Positions 24,661 through 34,235 of a stretch of 64,000 nucleotides of DNA are shown here, piece by piece. Origin of the DNA: an uncultured Hyphomicrobiales bacterium (GTDB lineage Bacteria > Pseudomonadota > Alphaproteobacteria > Rhizobiales > Ancalomicrobiaceae). Every line of letters begins with the position of its first letter. Position 1 is the stretch's first letter. Where the stretch lies: assembly GCA_903930435.1 (NCBI GenBank), contig CAIYYN010000008.1, positions 186,001-250,000 on the forward strand. The letters are read 5' to 3'. A program made the position numbers and the translations under genes. Under the pieces are notes generated by a model. It ran no database searches. It was given only the letters and a program-made list of their open reading frames with translations, and was not told where the DNA came from.

Positions 24661-25025
24661 CCGAACTGTCCGACGATACCTTCTACCTCTACGATCTCCG
24701 CGTTGAAGCGGTGATCCCGGAAGGCGCTGCGATCTATTGTGGCGCCAAGCCAGGCGACTATTTCGAGCTGAAAGGCGAAATGCTGACTTTGCCGGAGGGG
24801 CAGGGCATTTCGATTTATTCGCTTGCTTCGGTCTTGCCTTTGCTGGCCGCCAAGCAGCGCCCGGTGCACCGCAACGACTGGATGAGCACGGACGCGGATA
24901 TCGCCTGTCCCGACCCGAATTGCGGCAGTCGCTTGCGGATCATTCGAACCGGTCTGAGGGCATTCAGCCATGCGGCGACAACAGCCGTCCCGCTCACCCC
25001 CCTGTGCGAGGAAACAGCGACTTGA
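24657..25025 (+). CDS. TIGR04076 family protein
   Basis: A 122-residue protein whose layout (a beta-strand start, GAKPGDYFELKGEMLTLPEGQGIS, a central helix, and CPDPNCGSRLRIIRTG near the C-terminus) matches the uncharacterised TIGR04076 family. Members are small, cytosolic, cysteine-bearing proteins found beside oxidoreductases. Its start overlaps the GntR stop by 4 bp, and its stop overlaps the TTG start of the aldo/keto reductase. Function is unknown; a metal- or redox-related accessory role is only a guess from the CPDPNC motif. Confidence 0.65.
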   Translation: MTELSDDTFYLYDLRVEAVIPEGAAIYCGAKPGDYFELKGEMLTLPEGQGISIYSLASVLPLLAAKQRPVHRNDWMSTDADIACPDPNCGSRLRIIRTGLRAFSHAATTAVPLTPLCEETAT

Positions 25026-26080
25026 CCGCCATTGAGCGTTTCCGGTTTGCACCTGACTATTCGATTTCACGCGTCATTCGCGGCGGCTGGCAGCTGGCAG
25101 GCGGGCACGGCGACATCGACCGGGAAACCGCAATTGATGATCTCGTCGCGGCTTTTGATGCGGGGATCACGACATTTGATTGCGCTGACATCTACACAGG
25201 CGTTGAAGAGCTGTATGGGGCGTTCAGGACGCGGCTGATCGAGGCACCCGGACGAGCCTCGGTCGCTGATTTGCGCGTCCATACGAAGCTCGTCCCGGAT
25301 CTGGCGATCCTCGACACTGTGCGCAAGCAGGATATCGAGGCCATCGTCGACCAGTCACTGCGGCGATTGCGGCTTGACCAGCTCGACCTCGTGCAATTTC
25401 ACTGGTGGGATTACGCGGCTCCGAAATGGCTGGACGCCCTGCACTGGCTGGATGAACTGCGGCAAGCTGGCAAGTTGCGGTATGTCAGCGGCACGAATTT
25501 CGACGTTCCGCGTGTCAGGGCGATCCTGAATGCCGGCATCCCGCTCAGGACGTTGCAGGTGCAATATTCCGTCCTCGATCATCGCCCGGAGAACGGATTG
25601 ATTGCCCTGTGTCAGGCAAGCGGTATCGATCTCCTCTGCTATGGTTCGGTCGCTGGCGGATTCCTGAGCGATCGCTGGCTCGGCGTGCCCGAACCGAGCC
25701 ATCCCCTCGAAAACCGCTCGTTGACCAAATACAAGCTGATCATCGATGATTTCGGCGGCTGGGAGCTGTTTCAGGAGCTACTCATGACGCTGCGCCGGAT
25801 TGCCGATCAGCACCGGACCGATATCGCCTCGATTGCCGGACGCATTGTTCTCGACAGGCCCGGCATCGCGGCCATTATTGTCGGTGCCCGGAACCGCAAG
25901 CACGTTTCTGCGAATGCGACAGTCGCCGAAATCAGGCTAACCGATACCCAAAAAGCAGAAATCGCCGGGGTCCTTGACCATCGTCAGGGACCAGAAGGCG
26001 ATGTGTACACGTTGGAACGCGATCGGACCGGACGGCACGGATCGATCATGAAATATAATCTGAATGCCGAAGCAACTTGA
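25022..26080 (+). CDS. Aldo/keto reductase
   Basis: A NAD(P)H-dependent reductase of about 352 residues. The catalytic tetrad can be read as Asp and Tyr in TTFDCADIYTG, Lys in VHTKLVP, and His in LVQFHWWD. The C-terminal cofactor region is AAIIVGARNRKH. I start at TTG 25022, whose TTGA overlap with the upstream stop mirrors the coupled genes around it; an extension to 24737 would lie within the TIGR04076 gene in another frame. It resembles the AKR domain of the fused gene at 27461, so the two may act on related substrates of the same pathway. The substrate is not known. Confidence 0.85.
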   Translation: MTAIERFRFAPDYSISRVIRGGWQLAGGHGDIDRETAIDDLVAAFDAGITTFDCADIYTGVEELYGAFRTRLIEAPGRASVADLRVHTKLVPDLAILDTVRKQDIEAIVDQSLRRLRLDQLDLVQFHWWDYAAPKWLDALHWLDELRQAGKLRYVSGTNFDVPRVRAILNAGIPLRTLQVQYSVLDHRPENGLIALCQASGIDLLCYGSVAGGFLSDRWLGVPEPSHPLENRSLTKYKLIIDDFGGWELFQELLMTLRRIADQHRTDIASIAGRIVLDRPGIAAIIVGARNRKHVSANATVAEIRLTDTQKAEIAGVLDHRQGPEGDVYTLERDRTGRHGSIMKYNLNAEAT

Positions 26081-26123
26081 GGCGTCATAGGGACTCATGT
26101 CCCGTTGTGGAGAGGGAAAAGCC

Positions 26124-27386
26124 ATGAAATCAATCGCATTTCTGACGACAACAGCATTGGCATTCGGACTTCTGGGCCTCCCGGCCAAGGCAGCGGATTG
26201 TACCATCACCGTGGGCATGGTCATGGAACTGACTGGCCCAGCCGGTGAATATGGTCAGGCCGGTGCCAAGTCCGTTGATATGGCGCTCCGTGACATCAAT
26301 GACGCAGGCGGCGCGCAGGGCTGCAAGCTGGTGTCCGAAACCAAGGATTCGCAGTCTTCGGGCACGGTTGCCGTCGACGCCGCAAACCAGCTGGTTCAGC
26401 TCAAGAAGGTTCCAGTCATCATCGGCGGGATTATTTCGTCGGTCTCGATCCCGATCCTGACGTCGGTGACCGGCCCGGACAAGATCGTCCAGGTCTCGCC
26501 AGCCTCATCCTCGCCGACGCTGACGAAGCTCGGCCGCGACGGCAAGACCAACGGCATGTTCTTCCGCACCATTACGTCGGATGCGCTCCAAGGCACTGCT
26601 GCCGCCCAATATGCCATTGACAAGGGCTTCAAGAAGATTGCCATCATCCATGTCAACAATGACTTCGGCGTCAATCTCGAAGGTGAATTCGCCAAGGCAT
26701 ACAAGGCGCTCGGTGGAGAAATCGTCAATGTGACGCCCTACAACGAAAAGCAGTCGAGCTACGCATCCGAAGTCACCGCTGCTCTCGGCGCAAAGCCCGA
26801 TGGCCTCTATCTGATCTCGACGCCTGTTGATGGTGCGACCATCGCACGTGCCTGGATCAGCCAGGGCGGGCCGTCCAAGCTGCTGCTGAACGACGGTATG
26901 AATTCCCCGGATTTCATCACATCTGTTGGCGCGAAATACCTCAATGACGCCTATGGCACCTCATCGGGCACCGCGCCGTCTGCCTCGACTGCCTATTTCA
27001 ACGACAATTACAAAGCCTTCTCCGGTGGTATCGACCCGTCAAATCCGGCAGCCGACCGGTCCTATGATGCGGGCGCGATTGTCGGTCTGGCGCTTGCCTC
27101 GATCAAGGGCACCGATCCCCTGGCGCTACGGGACGCGATCTTCAAGGTCACCGATCCCAAGGGCGAGGTCATCCATGCGGGCAAGGCCGAGTTCACCAAG
27201 GCTCTGGCTTTGCTGAAGGACGGCAAGTCCATCCGCTATGAAGGCGTTATCGGCCCGATCGCCTTCGACCAGTACGGCGACATCACCGGTCCGTTCCGTC
27301 TGTGGAAGATCACGGACGGCAAGGTGGAAACAACCGGCGAAATGTCGACCGATCAGGTCAACGCCCTGAAGGCGAAGATCAAGTGA
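26124..27386 (+). CDS. Branched-chain-amino-acid-type ABC transporter substrate-binding protein
   Basis: A periplasmic binding protein of about 420 residues. The signal peptide (MKSIAFLTTTALAFGLLG, cleavage near PAKAAD) is followed by the LivK/Leu-Ile-Val pattern ITVGMVMELTGPAGEYG and MALRDINDAGG. ATG 26124 has GAGAGGGAAAA ahead; the in-frame Met at 26097 is less well placed. It is the partner of the LivGFHM-type genes on the other strand, lying in the divergent unit with the GntR regulator and the two aldo/keto reductases. Such proteins bind amino acids or other small compounds; this one could serve the substrate of the neighbouring reductases. Confidence 0.9.
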   Translation: MKSIAFLTTTALAFGLLGLPAKAADCTITVGMVMELTGPAGEYGQAGAKSVDMALRDINDAGGAQGCKLVSETKDSQSSGTVAVDAANQLVQLKKVPVIIGGIISSVSIPILTSVTGPDKIVQVSPASSSPTLTKLGRDGKTNGMFFRTITSDALQGTAAAQYAIDKGFKKIAIIHVNNDFGVNLEGEFAKAYKALGGEIVNVTPYNEKQSSYASEVTAALGAKPDGLYLISTPVDGATIARAWISQGGPSKLLLNDGMNSPDFITSVGAKYLNDAYGTSSGTAPSASTAYFNDNYKAFSGGIDPSNPAADRSYDAGAIVGLALASIKGTDPLALRDAIFKVTDPKGEVIHAGKAEFTKALALLKDGKSIRYEGVIGPIAFDQYGDITGPFRLWKITDGKVETTGEMSTDQVNALKAKIK

Positions 27387-27396
27387 TCTGACAGCT

Positions 27397-27430
27397 TCGG
27401 GACAGCGGGCAAACAGGCCTGCTGTCCCGA
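27397..27430 (+). terminator. Hairpin after the binding-protein gene
   Basis: A 10-bp perfect inverted repeat (TCGGGACAGC / GCTGTCCCGA) with a 14-base loop, 10 bp after the stop of the binding protein and 31 bp before the next gene. No U-tract follows, so it is more likely an mRNA-stabilising or attenuating hairpin than a strong terminator. Confidence 0.5.
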
Positions 27431-27460
27431 TCCAAACGCATTTAACTCTGAAAGTCTGCA

Positions 27461-28945
27461 ATGGCCGTCACACCCGATCGATATGCGCTTGCACCTGACC
27501 TTGAGATCAGCCGGATTGTTACCGGACTTTGGCAGGTCGCAGACATGGAGCGAGGCGGAACGCTGCTCGATCCGCAGGTGGCATCGGACAATCTGCTCGA
27601 CTACGCGCGGGCAGGCTTTGATACCTTCGATATGGCCGACCACTACGGCAGTGCAGAGGTCATCACGGGTCGGATGTTGTCGCGTGTGAGGGCAGGCGAG
27701 CAGGCAGGCAGCAATCGCCCGGTCGCCTTCACCAAGTGGTGCCCGACACCGGGGCCAATGACAATCGATGTCGTCCGTGACGGGGTGAAGCGGAGCCTTG
27801 ATCGAATGCAACTCGACTGCATTGACCTCATGCAGTTTCACTGGTGGAGTTTCGAGCATCTGGCCTGGCTGGACGCTCTGAAATGTCTCGCTGAATTGCG
27901 GGACGAGGGACTGATCCGGCATATCGGCCTGACCAATTTCGACACCGCTCATTTGCGCGTTCTCGTCAAACACGGAATCCCCATCGCGACCAATCAGGTC
28001 TGCTTTTCGCTGCTCGACCGCCGCGCAGCGGGCGACATGAGCGCCTTCTGCCTCGACCATGGCGTCCGTTTGCTGGCCTATGGAACGCTCGCCGGAGGAT
28101 TGATGTCAGAGAAGTGGCTCGGCGTTCCTGAACCGGGCATTGATGACATCGCCGACTGGAGCAAGATGAAATACAAGCGCTTCGTCGACAGTGTCGGTGG
28201 CTGGCAGGCCTTGCAGGCGATACTGGTGGCCCTCAGAGATGTTGCGGCAAAGCATCAGGTGTCGCTACCAAACGTCGCCACACGTTGGGTGCTGGAGCAT
28301 CCGGCGGTGGCGGCAACCATCGTTGGGGCGCGGCTCGGTGAACGCGAGCACCGCGCTGATAATCTGAAGATCTTTGATTTTCAGCTGGATGAAGAAGACC
28401 GTTCTTCGATCAATGGCGCACTGGCTCACACACGAATGCTGGCCGGTGATTGCGGCGATGAATACCGCAAACCGCCATTTCTGACAGCATCCGGCGACCT
28501 CAGCCATCACCTCGACAGCATGCCGAAATATTATTCAGCTGAACCGGTTCCCGGGCGCCCAAATCGACGACGGGTGTCCTCCGGTAGCCATTGGGAGCCG
28601 CTCGCAGGCTATTCGCGCGCCGTCCAGGTTGGCAATCGCATTCTCGTCAGCGGTACGACGGCAACAAATGGCACAGGCGAAGTGGTTGCGCCCGGCGATC
28701 CAGCCGCACAAACGGCCTTCATCCTTGACAAGATCGCCGCGAGCCTCAGTGCGCTTGGAGCGACGCTCGAAGATGTCGTCCGCACACGAGTCTTTCTGGC
28801 AAACCAGGATGATTGTGAAGCCGTCAGCCGCATGCACGGTCGCTATTTCGGTGATATCCGACCGGCCAACACGCTTTTCGAGATTGGCCATCTGATCGGC
28901 GATTATCTCGTCGAGATCGAGTGTGAAGCGGTGCTCGATGCGTGA
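27461..28945 (+). CDS. Aldo/keto reductase fused to a RidA-like domain
   Basis: A 494-residue two-domain protein. Residues 1-345 are an aldo/keto reductase: FDMADHYGS (Asp, Tyr), FTKWCP (Lys), LMQFHWWS (His), and AATIVGARLGERE near its end. Residues about 365-494 are a RidA/YjgF domain (RILVSGTTATNG, LGATLEDVVRTRVFL, EIECEAVLDA). The Arg that binds the carboxylate of imine substrates in RidA is replaced: the motif reads RPANTLFEI where RidA has PARS. So this domain is probably not a standard imine deaminase. No stop or frameshift separates the domains, so the fusion is real in this sequence. The joint protein may reduce a carbonyl and handle an unstable product; this is inference. Confidence 0.85.
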   Translation: MAVTPDRYALAPDLEISRIVTGLWQVADMERGGTLLDPQVASDNLLDYARAGFDTFDMADHYGSAEVITGRMLSRVRAGEQAGSNRPVAFTKWCPTPGPMTIDVVRDGVKRSLDRMQLDCIDLMQFHWWSFEHLAWLDALKCLAELRDEGLIRHIGLTNFDTAHLRVLVKHGIPIATNQVCFSLLDRRAAGDMSAFCLDHGVRLLAYGTLAGGLMSEKWLGVPEPGIDDIADWSKMKYKRFVDSVGGWQALQAILVALRDVAAKHQVSLPNVATRWVLEHPAVAATIVGARLGEREHRADNLKIFDFQLDEEDRSSINGALAHTRMLAGDCGDEYRKPPFLTASGDLSHHLDSMPKYYSAEPVPGRPNRRRVSSGSHWEPLAGYSRAVQVGNRILVSGTTATNGTGEVVAPGDPAAQTAFILDKIAASLSALGATLEDVVRTRVFLANQDDCEAVSRMHGRYFGDIRPANTLFEIGHLIGDYLVEIECEAVLDA

Positions 28946-28957
28946 GCCGGGCGCATT

Positions 28958-29272
28958 TCAGGCGAGATAGAACATCTTTTCCAAAGGCTTGGCGACAGGT
29001 GCCCCGTCAAGCTCGCTGGCCATGATGTCACTCATGTAATCCCACCAGCGCCGCATGACTGGCGACGTCGGCAAGTCGGCCATTGTATGGTTTGCAGGAC
29101 GTTTCAGAATGGCGAACAACGTGTTGGTGTCTTCATCCAGCCAGATCGAATAGTCTGAAATGCCTGCGGCCTTCAGAAGATCTACCAGTTCCGGCCAGAT
29201 CTCGTCGTGTCGGCGACGATATTCCTCGGTCTTGCCGGGATTGAGATGCATCTTGAATGCAAACTGTTCCAT
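28958..29272 (-). CDS. rhaM: L-rhamnose mutarotase family protein
   Basis: A 104-residue protein of the RhaM (RhaU, DUF718) family, which interconverts the anomers of L-rhamnose and related 6-deoxy sugars. The pattern [25 protein letters not shown], followed by [11 protein letters not shown] and the tryptophan pair in [11 protein letters not shown], is typical; His in the RRHDEIW motif is the proposed general acid. ATG 29272 has GGAGTGAG upstream; an extension to 29374 is inside the SDR gene in another frame. It follows the SDR by 5 bp. A sugar mutarotase here supports a deoxysugar-related role for the neighbouring aldo/keto reductases, but no rhamnose pathway genes are seen. Confidence 0.85.
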   Translation of the reverse strand: MEQFAFKMHLNPGKTEEYRRRHDEIWPELVDLLKAAGISDYSIWLDEDTNTLFAILKRPANHTMADLPTSPVMRRWWDYMSDIMASELDGAPVAKPLEKMFYLA

Positions 29273-29277
29273 GGAAC

Positions 29278-30030
29278 TCACTCCCGATGGATCGAAAACG
29301 GCGACCACGTCTGGCTGATGGGCATGACTTCGAGGACGTTGATGTTGACGTGCGGCGGCAGCGTGGCAACCCATTCAATTGTCGCGGCGATATCGTCGGC
29401 TTGCAGGGGATTTGCACCCTTGTAGAGGTTGTCGTGCACCTGCTGGTTTCCGCTGGTACGGACAAGCGTGAACTCCGTCTCGCATAGACCGGGTTCAATA
29501 ACCGTGACGCGCATGCCTGTCCCGGCCAGTTCGCTTCTCAGATTCTTTGAGAACTGATGGACGAAAGCCTTTGTCCCGCCATAGACATTGCCGCCGGGGT
29601 AGGGGTAGTGCGCCGCGATTGAGCCAATATTGATGATCGCACCCTTGTGCTCGATCAGGACCGGCAATAGCTTGTACGTCATCCGCGCAAGGCCGGTGAC
29701 GTTCGTGTCGATCATCTGCTGCCACTGCCCGAGATCGGACTTCTGTGCCGGGCTGGTACCCAGCGCGAGACCAGCATTGTTGACGAGAAGATCAATCCCC
29801 CGAAACGCTGGAGGCAAAGCCGCAAGAGCGGTATCGAGGCCTGCTTCGTCCCGGATATCGAACGCCGCGATGTGCGCGACATCGGGACCGCCCAGTTCAT
29901 CCGACAGCGACTGCAGCCGTTCAGCGCGCCGTCCCGTGATGATGACGCGCCAGCCCAACTTGACGAGTCGCCGGGCGGTGGCCGCACCAAAACCGGATGA
30001 CGCTCCGGTGATCATCGCCGTTTTGGTCAT
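29278..30030 (-). CDS. SDR family oxidoreductase (YdfG-like)
   Basis: A 250-residue short-chain dehydrogenase. It has [14 protein letters not shown] (cofactor binding), the NADP-type TGRRAERL after the second strand, NNAGLALG, Ser in [15 protein letters not shown], and YGGTKAFV with Tyr and Lys. This combination is characteristic of the YdfG group, which oxidises serine/3-hydroxy acids and reduces malonic semialdehyde. It lies 7 bp after the opgH-like gene and 5 bp before the mutarotase gene, so it may be read from the same transcript. The physiological substrate is not certain. Confidence 0.85.
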   Translation of the reverse strand: MTKTAMITGASSGFGAATARRLVKLGWRVIITGRRAERLQSLSDELGGPDVAHIAAFDIRDEAGLDTALAALPPAFRGIDLLVNNAGLALGTSPAQKSDLGQWQQMIDTNVTGLARMTYKLLPVLIEHKGAIINIGSIAAHYPYPGGNVYGGTKAFVHQFSKNLRSELAGTGMRVTVIEPGLCETEFTLVRTSGNQQVHDNLYKGANPLQADDIAATIEWVATLPPHVNINVLEVMPISQTWSPFSIHRE

Positions 30031-30037
30031 GGCAGCC

Positions 30038-32305
30038 TCAGCTCAGTTTAACGGGTTCAGGATCATTGGCCGGGATGACGGCTGATCGGGGATCGGGATT
30101 GCCTCGCAGCTTGACGAGGGAGGCCACGAGCTGGGGCTGTGTCAGAACGGCCATTCGTTCCTTCGGGGTCAGCCAGATCAGCGCCTCTTCCAGTGTCACG
30201 GCCTCAGCGATCTTGGCTGCTGCCATGACGGGTTCGAGTTCCGGCTTGCCGCGCGGCCGCAACGGCGGTGGAAGCGACAGACGCTCGTGCAGTTCCCGCA
30301 CCTTGCGGTCAGCCACGACCATGATGAGGCCATCTTCCACTTCCGGCAATTCATCACCGGCAATGGCCTGATAGTTGCCGGTTTCGGTCAGAATCGTCGG
30401 CGGTGTGATCTCTTCCGGAATGAGCAGCAGATGTGCCTTGCGCAGGGCCAATCCGATTTCAGCAGAGCCACTCGCCCAGGAAATGCCGATAGACCCGACC
30501 AATCCGATCAAGGTCGGCGCCATCCAGGCGAGGATCGCCGGAGAGATAACATAAGCGGCAAACGTCATGACGAGCCCGATCGTGACATGCTGCCAGTGCT
30601 GGCGCACAACTTCGCTGAGCGCGATGCCACCGTCGTCGCGGCGCTGTGTCTTCCAGCCTGAGTCGCGGCCAGACAGGATCTCGATCACGTGTCGGCTCTG
30701 GATCAGCATCATCACCGGCGCGACAAGGGCCGACAGAAGCGTTTCGACCAGCAACGAACCAATAATCGATAAGGCACCGCCTGCTGCCGCCCGGGTCTTT
30801 CGGTCAAGAACCGACTCGATCGTGCCAAGCACCTTCGGCAGCAACAACACGCCCATCGTGATGATGAACAACTGAAGGGCGCGTTCGCTATCGAATCGCG
30901 GCCAGGCCGGGAACAGCGAGAAGTCGTTGGTGAAATACTCAGGCCGGATGAAGCGCGCCTGAAGGGCCAGCGCCAGTCCGGTCATCAGCAGCGCCAGCCA
31001 GATCGGCGAGGCCAGATAGCTCATGATGCCTGTTGCAAAATGCACACGGCTCGGCCATGCGAGGCCAGCCGAGAACATGACCGGAATGTGCTGCAAGTTG
31101 CCTTGCGCCCAGCGACGGTCGCGGGCTGCGACATCGAGCAAGGAAGGCGGACTTTCCTCATAGGATCCGGTCAGCCAAGGGATCATGTAGACGCCCCAGC
31201 CACCACGACGGATCAGCGCAGCCTCAACAAAGTCATGGCTCATGATATGGCCGCCAAACGGCTTGGGGCCGGGCAGATCGGGCAGGCCGCAGCATTCCGC
31301 AAAGGCAGCCGTCCGAATGATGGCGTTATGCCCCCAGTAGTTCCCGTCGCGGCCATGCCAGAGGGCCAGTCCACGCGCGATGACCGGCCCGTAAATCCGC
31401 CCAGCAAACTGCTGAAGTCGCGCAAACAACGTATTGCGATTGACGATGACGGGCAGTGTCTGGATGATCCCGGCCTTCGGATCGTCTTCCATCAGCTGGG
31501 CAAGCATGACCAATGTGTCGCCAGACATGATGCTGTCGGCATCCAGCACAAGCATATGGTCATAGCGACCGCCCCAGCGGGTCACGAAGTCCGCAACATT
31601 GCCAGCCTTGCGCGCGACGTTCTTGTGACGCCGCCGATACCAGACCGCCATGCGGCCTGAGAGCCGATGCCGAAGGCGCTCGAACGCGATTTCCTCTTCG
31701 ACCCAGACCGTAAAGTCGGTTGTGTCGGAGATGATGAAAACTTCGAAATTCTGACCGGCACCCAGATCTGCAACTGCCCGCGCCATGGCTTCGAGCGCTC
31801 CAAAGGTCCGCGACGGACTTTCGTTATAAACGGGCATCACCAAAGCGGTGCGACTTTTCAACGGTCGCGATTCGGGCCGACGTGTTTCAAAGAACCCTGC
31901 AATGAACCCGGCGATACCGCTGGTGCAGCTGAACGCGATCCAGGAATAGGTGAGCGCGAACAGGATAAGCAGCGGCCATTCCAGACCCACGATGCCACCT
32001 GCACGCACCACCTGGACCATTTCGTTGACACCGAAGACCGATAGCAGAATTGCACCGCCGAACACGAAGACGCGTGCAATGATCGTGTTCCGGGACGCTG
32101 GCGTATCGTCGCGCCGAACCTGCTGCTTCTGATGCTTGAACAGCCGCTGCGTCGGCATCGTCAAGGGCATTTCGTGCGGCACCGGACCAAGCAGGCTCAG
32201 GTCTGCCACAGACGAGGGAGCGAAGGGACCATCCATAGAGCTATCCGTTGCGATCACAGGGGAAGACTTGAAGTCAGGTTCTTCGACAACGAAACGTTCG
32301 GACAC
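30038..32305 (-). CDS. mdoH: Glucans biosynthesis glucosyltransferase H
   Basis: A 755-residue inner-membrane glucosyltransferase (OpgH/MdoH) that builds and exports the backbone of osmoregulated periplasmic glucans from UDP-glucose. Two membrane segments precede the GT2 domain, which holds HMLVLDADSIMSGD (DxD metal site) and RRWAQGNLQH (the QxxRW-type acceptor motif). A group of membrane helices follows (YLASPIWLALLMTGLAL; ETLLSALVAPVMML). The C-terminal tail is cytosolic. The length is near that of other alphaproteobacterial members and shorter than the E. coli enzyme (about 850). It follows the opgG-type gene with a 124-bp gap. Confidence 0.9.
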   Translation of the reverse strand: MSERFVVEEPDFKSSPVIATDSSMDGPFAPSSVADLSLLGPVPHEMPLTMPTQRLFKHQKQQVRRDDTPASRNTIIARVFVFGGAILLSVFGVNEMVQVVRAGGIVGLEWPLLILFALTYSWIAFSCTSGIAGFIAGFFETRRPESRPLKSRTALVMPVYNESPSRTFGALEAMARAVADLGAGQNFEVFIISDTTDFTVWVEEEIAFERLRHRLSGRMAVWYRRRHKNVARKAGNVADFVTRWGGRYDHMLVLDADSIMSGDTLVMLAQLMEDDPKAGIIQTLPVIVNRNTLFARLQQFAGRIYGPVIARGLALWHGRDGNYWGHNAIIRTAAFAECCGLPDLPGPKPFGGHIMSHDFVEAALIRRGGWGVYMIPWLTGSYEESPPSLLDVAARDRRWAQGNLQHIPVMFSAGLAWPSRVHFATGIMSYLASPIWLALLMTGLALALQARFIRPEYFTNDFSLFPAWPRFDSERALQLFIITMGVLLLPKVLGTIESVLDRKTRAAAGGALSIIGSLLVETLLSALVAPVMMLIQSRHVIEILSGRDSGWKTQRRDDGGIALSEVVRQHWQHVTIGLVMTFAAYVISPAILAWMAPTLIGLVGSIGISWASGSAEIGLALRKAHLLLIPEEITPPTILTETGNYQAIAGDELPEVEDGLIMVVADRKVRELHERLSLPPPLRPRGKPELEPVMAAAKIAEAVTLEEALIWLTPKERMAVLTQPQLVASLVKLRGNPDPRSAVIPANDPEPVKLS

Positions 32306-32429
32306 TAATTTGCTCCAACGGCCGACGCTGCAAATCGGCGCAACAACAGCAGATATTAGTCAATCGATCAACAGTTACTGTCAGGACAGGCGAGATCAAG
32401 TGCTGATTGTCAGACCCGAAAACCAATGG

Positions 32430-33983
32430 TCATGCCGTCCAGCGGTAAAGCCACGTCTCGCTGATCCGCTTTGTGCCATCGGTCAGACTGGCCCGCAATT
32501 CGGATAATTGTATGGTTTTCGTATCGAGTTCAAAGACAACCCGCAAGCCGCCGCGGATATCGTTGCCGATAACCGATTGGGACAGGATTTTCCCAGCAGA
32601 CGCCGATACTTCCAGCTTCACCTTGTCCGGTGACGGCAAGGTTCCCGCGAAATCGATGACAAAATGACGGGTCTGGGCCTGCGCGCCTTGCCCGATCCGG
32701 GTATCGGCGACGAGGGCAAGATCCGTCGTCAGCGATCGTCCTGCTGACCAGTGCATCCTGTAGCTGGCTGTGAATTGCTGGCCGGCCGGCAGCTTCGCGC
32801 GGGGCCGCCAATTGCACAAGATATTCTCATGAATCTCGCTATCCGACGGGATCTCGATCAACTCGACCGCGCCTTGGCCCCAGTCCCCGATTGGCTCAAC
32901 CCAACAACTCGGCTTCAGGTCATAGCGTGTCGTCAGATCGGAGAAATGATCAAAGCTGCGATGCCGCTGGATGAGCCCGAACCCACGCGGATTCTGATCA
33001 ACAAAGGCGGAAATCTGCAGCGCTTTGGGATTTGCCAATGGCCGCCAGATCAGCTCGCCGCCGCCTGTGAGAATCGACAGGCCATCGGAGCCGTGGACCG
33101 CTGGACGAAAGTCATCAAACCGCGTGCGGCTCGTCGCATCGTAAAGGAACATCGACGTAAGCGCACCCAGACCGATGTGCGTCATATCTTCGCGCGGGAA
33201 CAACGACAATTCGACGTCGACCGTTGTTTCGCCGTCCGCCCGCAACGTGAACCGGTAGACACCTGAACAGGAGTTCGAGTTCAAAAGGGCATGAACGACA
33301 ACGGACGTCGCATTCACGTCCGGCATTTCAATCCAGAAGGCTTCGAACAGCGGGAATTCCTCGCCGCTGGGTTCGCCGGTATTGATCGCCAGACCGCGAG
33401 CCGACAGACCATAGACTTGCCCCGGTGCCTTGGCCCGGAAGTACGTCGCGCCCTGAAACGCGACAATTTCCTCGCCCGCATCCGCAGGATTGAGCGTGCG
33501 GCGCAGCTTGAATCCGGAAAAACCGAGTTCTTCGCCTGCTTCAGGTGGCTTGACGTCGGGACCGTAATCAAACAGGTCCGAACTGAACCTGAGTTTACGC
33601 TGAACACCCTGGTCGACGATGAAAATGCTGACGGGTTGCCGATACAGGAACCCGGAATGGAGCAAGCTTGACGTGAAGCCGCGTCCCTCTCCGGACCAGA
33701 GTGCATCGGGCAAACGAAATTTGATGTCGCGATACTGGTCGTAGGCTAATGTCGCCCAGCGCTCCGGAATCTGCGGTTTGGCCTTGAAGCTCTCGGTGGA
33801 GAGCTTGTGAGCTTCATCGAGCAACAAAGTTCGGGAAAAAGGAACCGGGTCACCAAGCAACCCCTTGGTCAGCTCGGATGCGGCAGCCGGCGTCGCCAAA
33901 AGCATGCGCGCAGTTGCCATCGCCCCTGCAAGTCCCATCGCTCCCACACCGAGAGTCGACGACAGTAATTCACGCCGGTTCAT
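32430..33983 (-). CDS. mdoG: Glucan biosynthesis protein of the OpgG/OpgD family, Tat-exported
   Basis: A periplasmic protein of about 517 residues needed for branching or processing of osmoregulated glucans. The N-terminus MNRRELLSSTLGVGAMGL has a twin-arginine motif and a hydrophobic region ending at TPAAAS, which points to Tat export; that is typical of OpgD, while E. coli OpgG uses Sec, so the assignment between G and D is open. The MdoG-family beta-sandwich patterns (YDQYRDIKFRLPDALWS; FPLFEAFWIEMP; IGDWGQGAVELIEIP) are clear. ATG 33983 is chosen over 34001 because it directly starts the twin-arginine motif. It is the first gene of the glucan unit. Confidence 0.88.
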   Translation of the reverse strand: MNRRELLSSTLGVGAMGLAGAMATARMLLATPAAASELTKGLLGDPVPFSRTLLLDEAHKLSTESFKAKPQIPERWATLAYDQYRDIKFRLPDALWSGEGRGFTSSLLHSGFLYRQPVSIFIVDQGVQRKLRFSSDLFDYGPDVKPPEAGEELGFSGFKLRRTLNPADAGEEIVAFQGATYFRAKAPGQVYGLSARGLAINTGEPSGEEFPLFEAFWIEMPDVNATSVVVHALLNSNSCSGVYRFTLRADGETTVDVELSLFPREDMTHIGLGALTSMFLYDATSRTRFDDFRPAVHGSDGLSILTGGGELIWRPLANPKALQISAFVDQNPRGFGLIQRHRSFDHFSDLTTRYDLKPSCWVEPIGDWGQGAVELIEIPSDSEIHENILCNWRPRAKLPAGQQFTASYRMHWSAGRSLTTDLALVADTRIGQGAQAQTRHFVIDFAGTLPSPDKVKLEVSASAGKILSQSVIGNDIRGGLRVVFELDTKTIQLSELRASLTDGTKRISETWLYRWTA

Positions 33984-34235
33984 AATATGTCGTCCGCACA
34001 AGGTCCGTTTCAGCCCAACCTTGAAGCGGTGGCTCGACAGTCAATAACTGTCCATGCGCCGCCCAGCCCCAATCCACAGCGGTATGCTCTTTATCGATCT
34101 AATAGGAAAGGGGTTTGACGTAAATGACACGAACTTAACTGGCTTATGACAGATATGCGACAAGTGGGGAGCATGGCAAAAAAGCCCGCTCAACGCAGCC
34201 GGTCAGTGTGGCTGTGAAGTCGAGGGTGGAAACGC

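Noticed and set aside
24737-25021. N-terminal extension of the aldo/keto reductase
   Set aside because: The 95 codons overlap the TIGR04076 gene in another frame and have no similarity to reductases; the TTG at 25022 fits the domain start.
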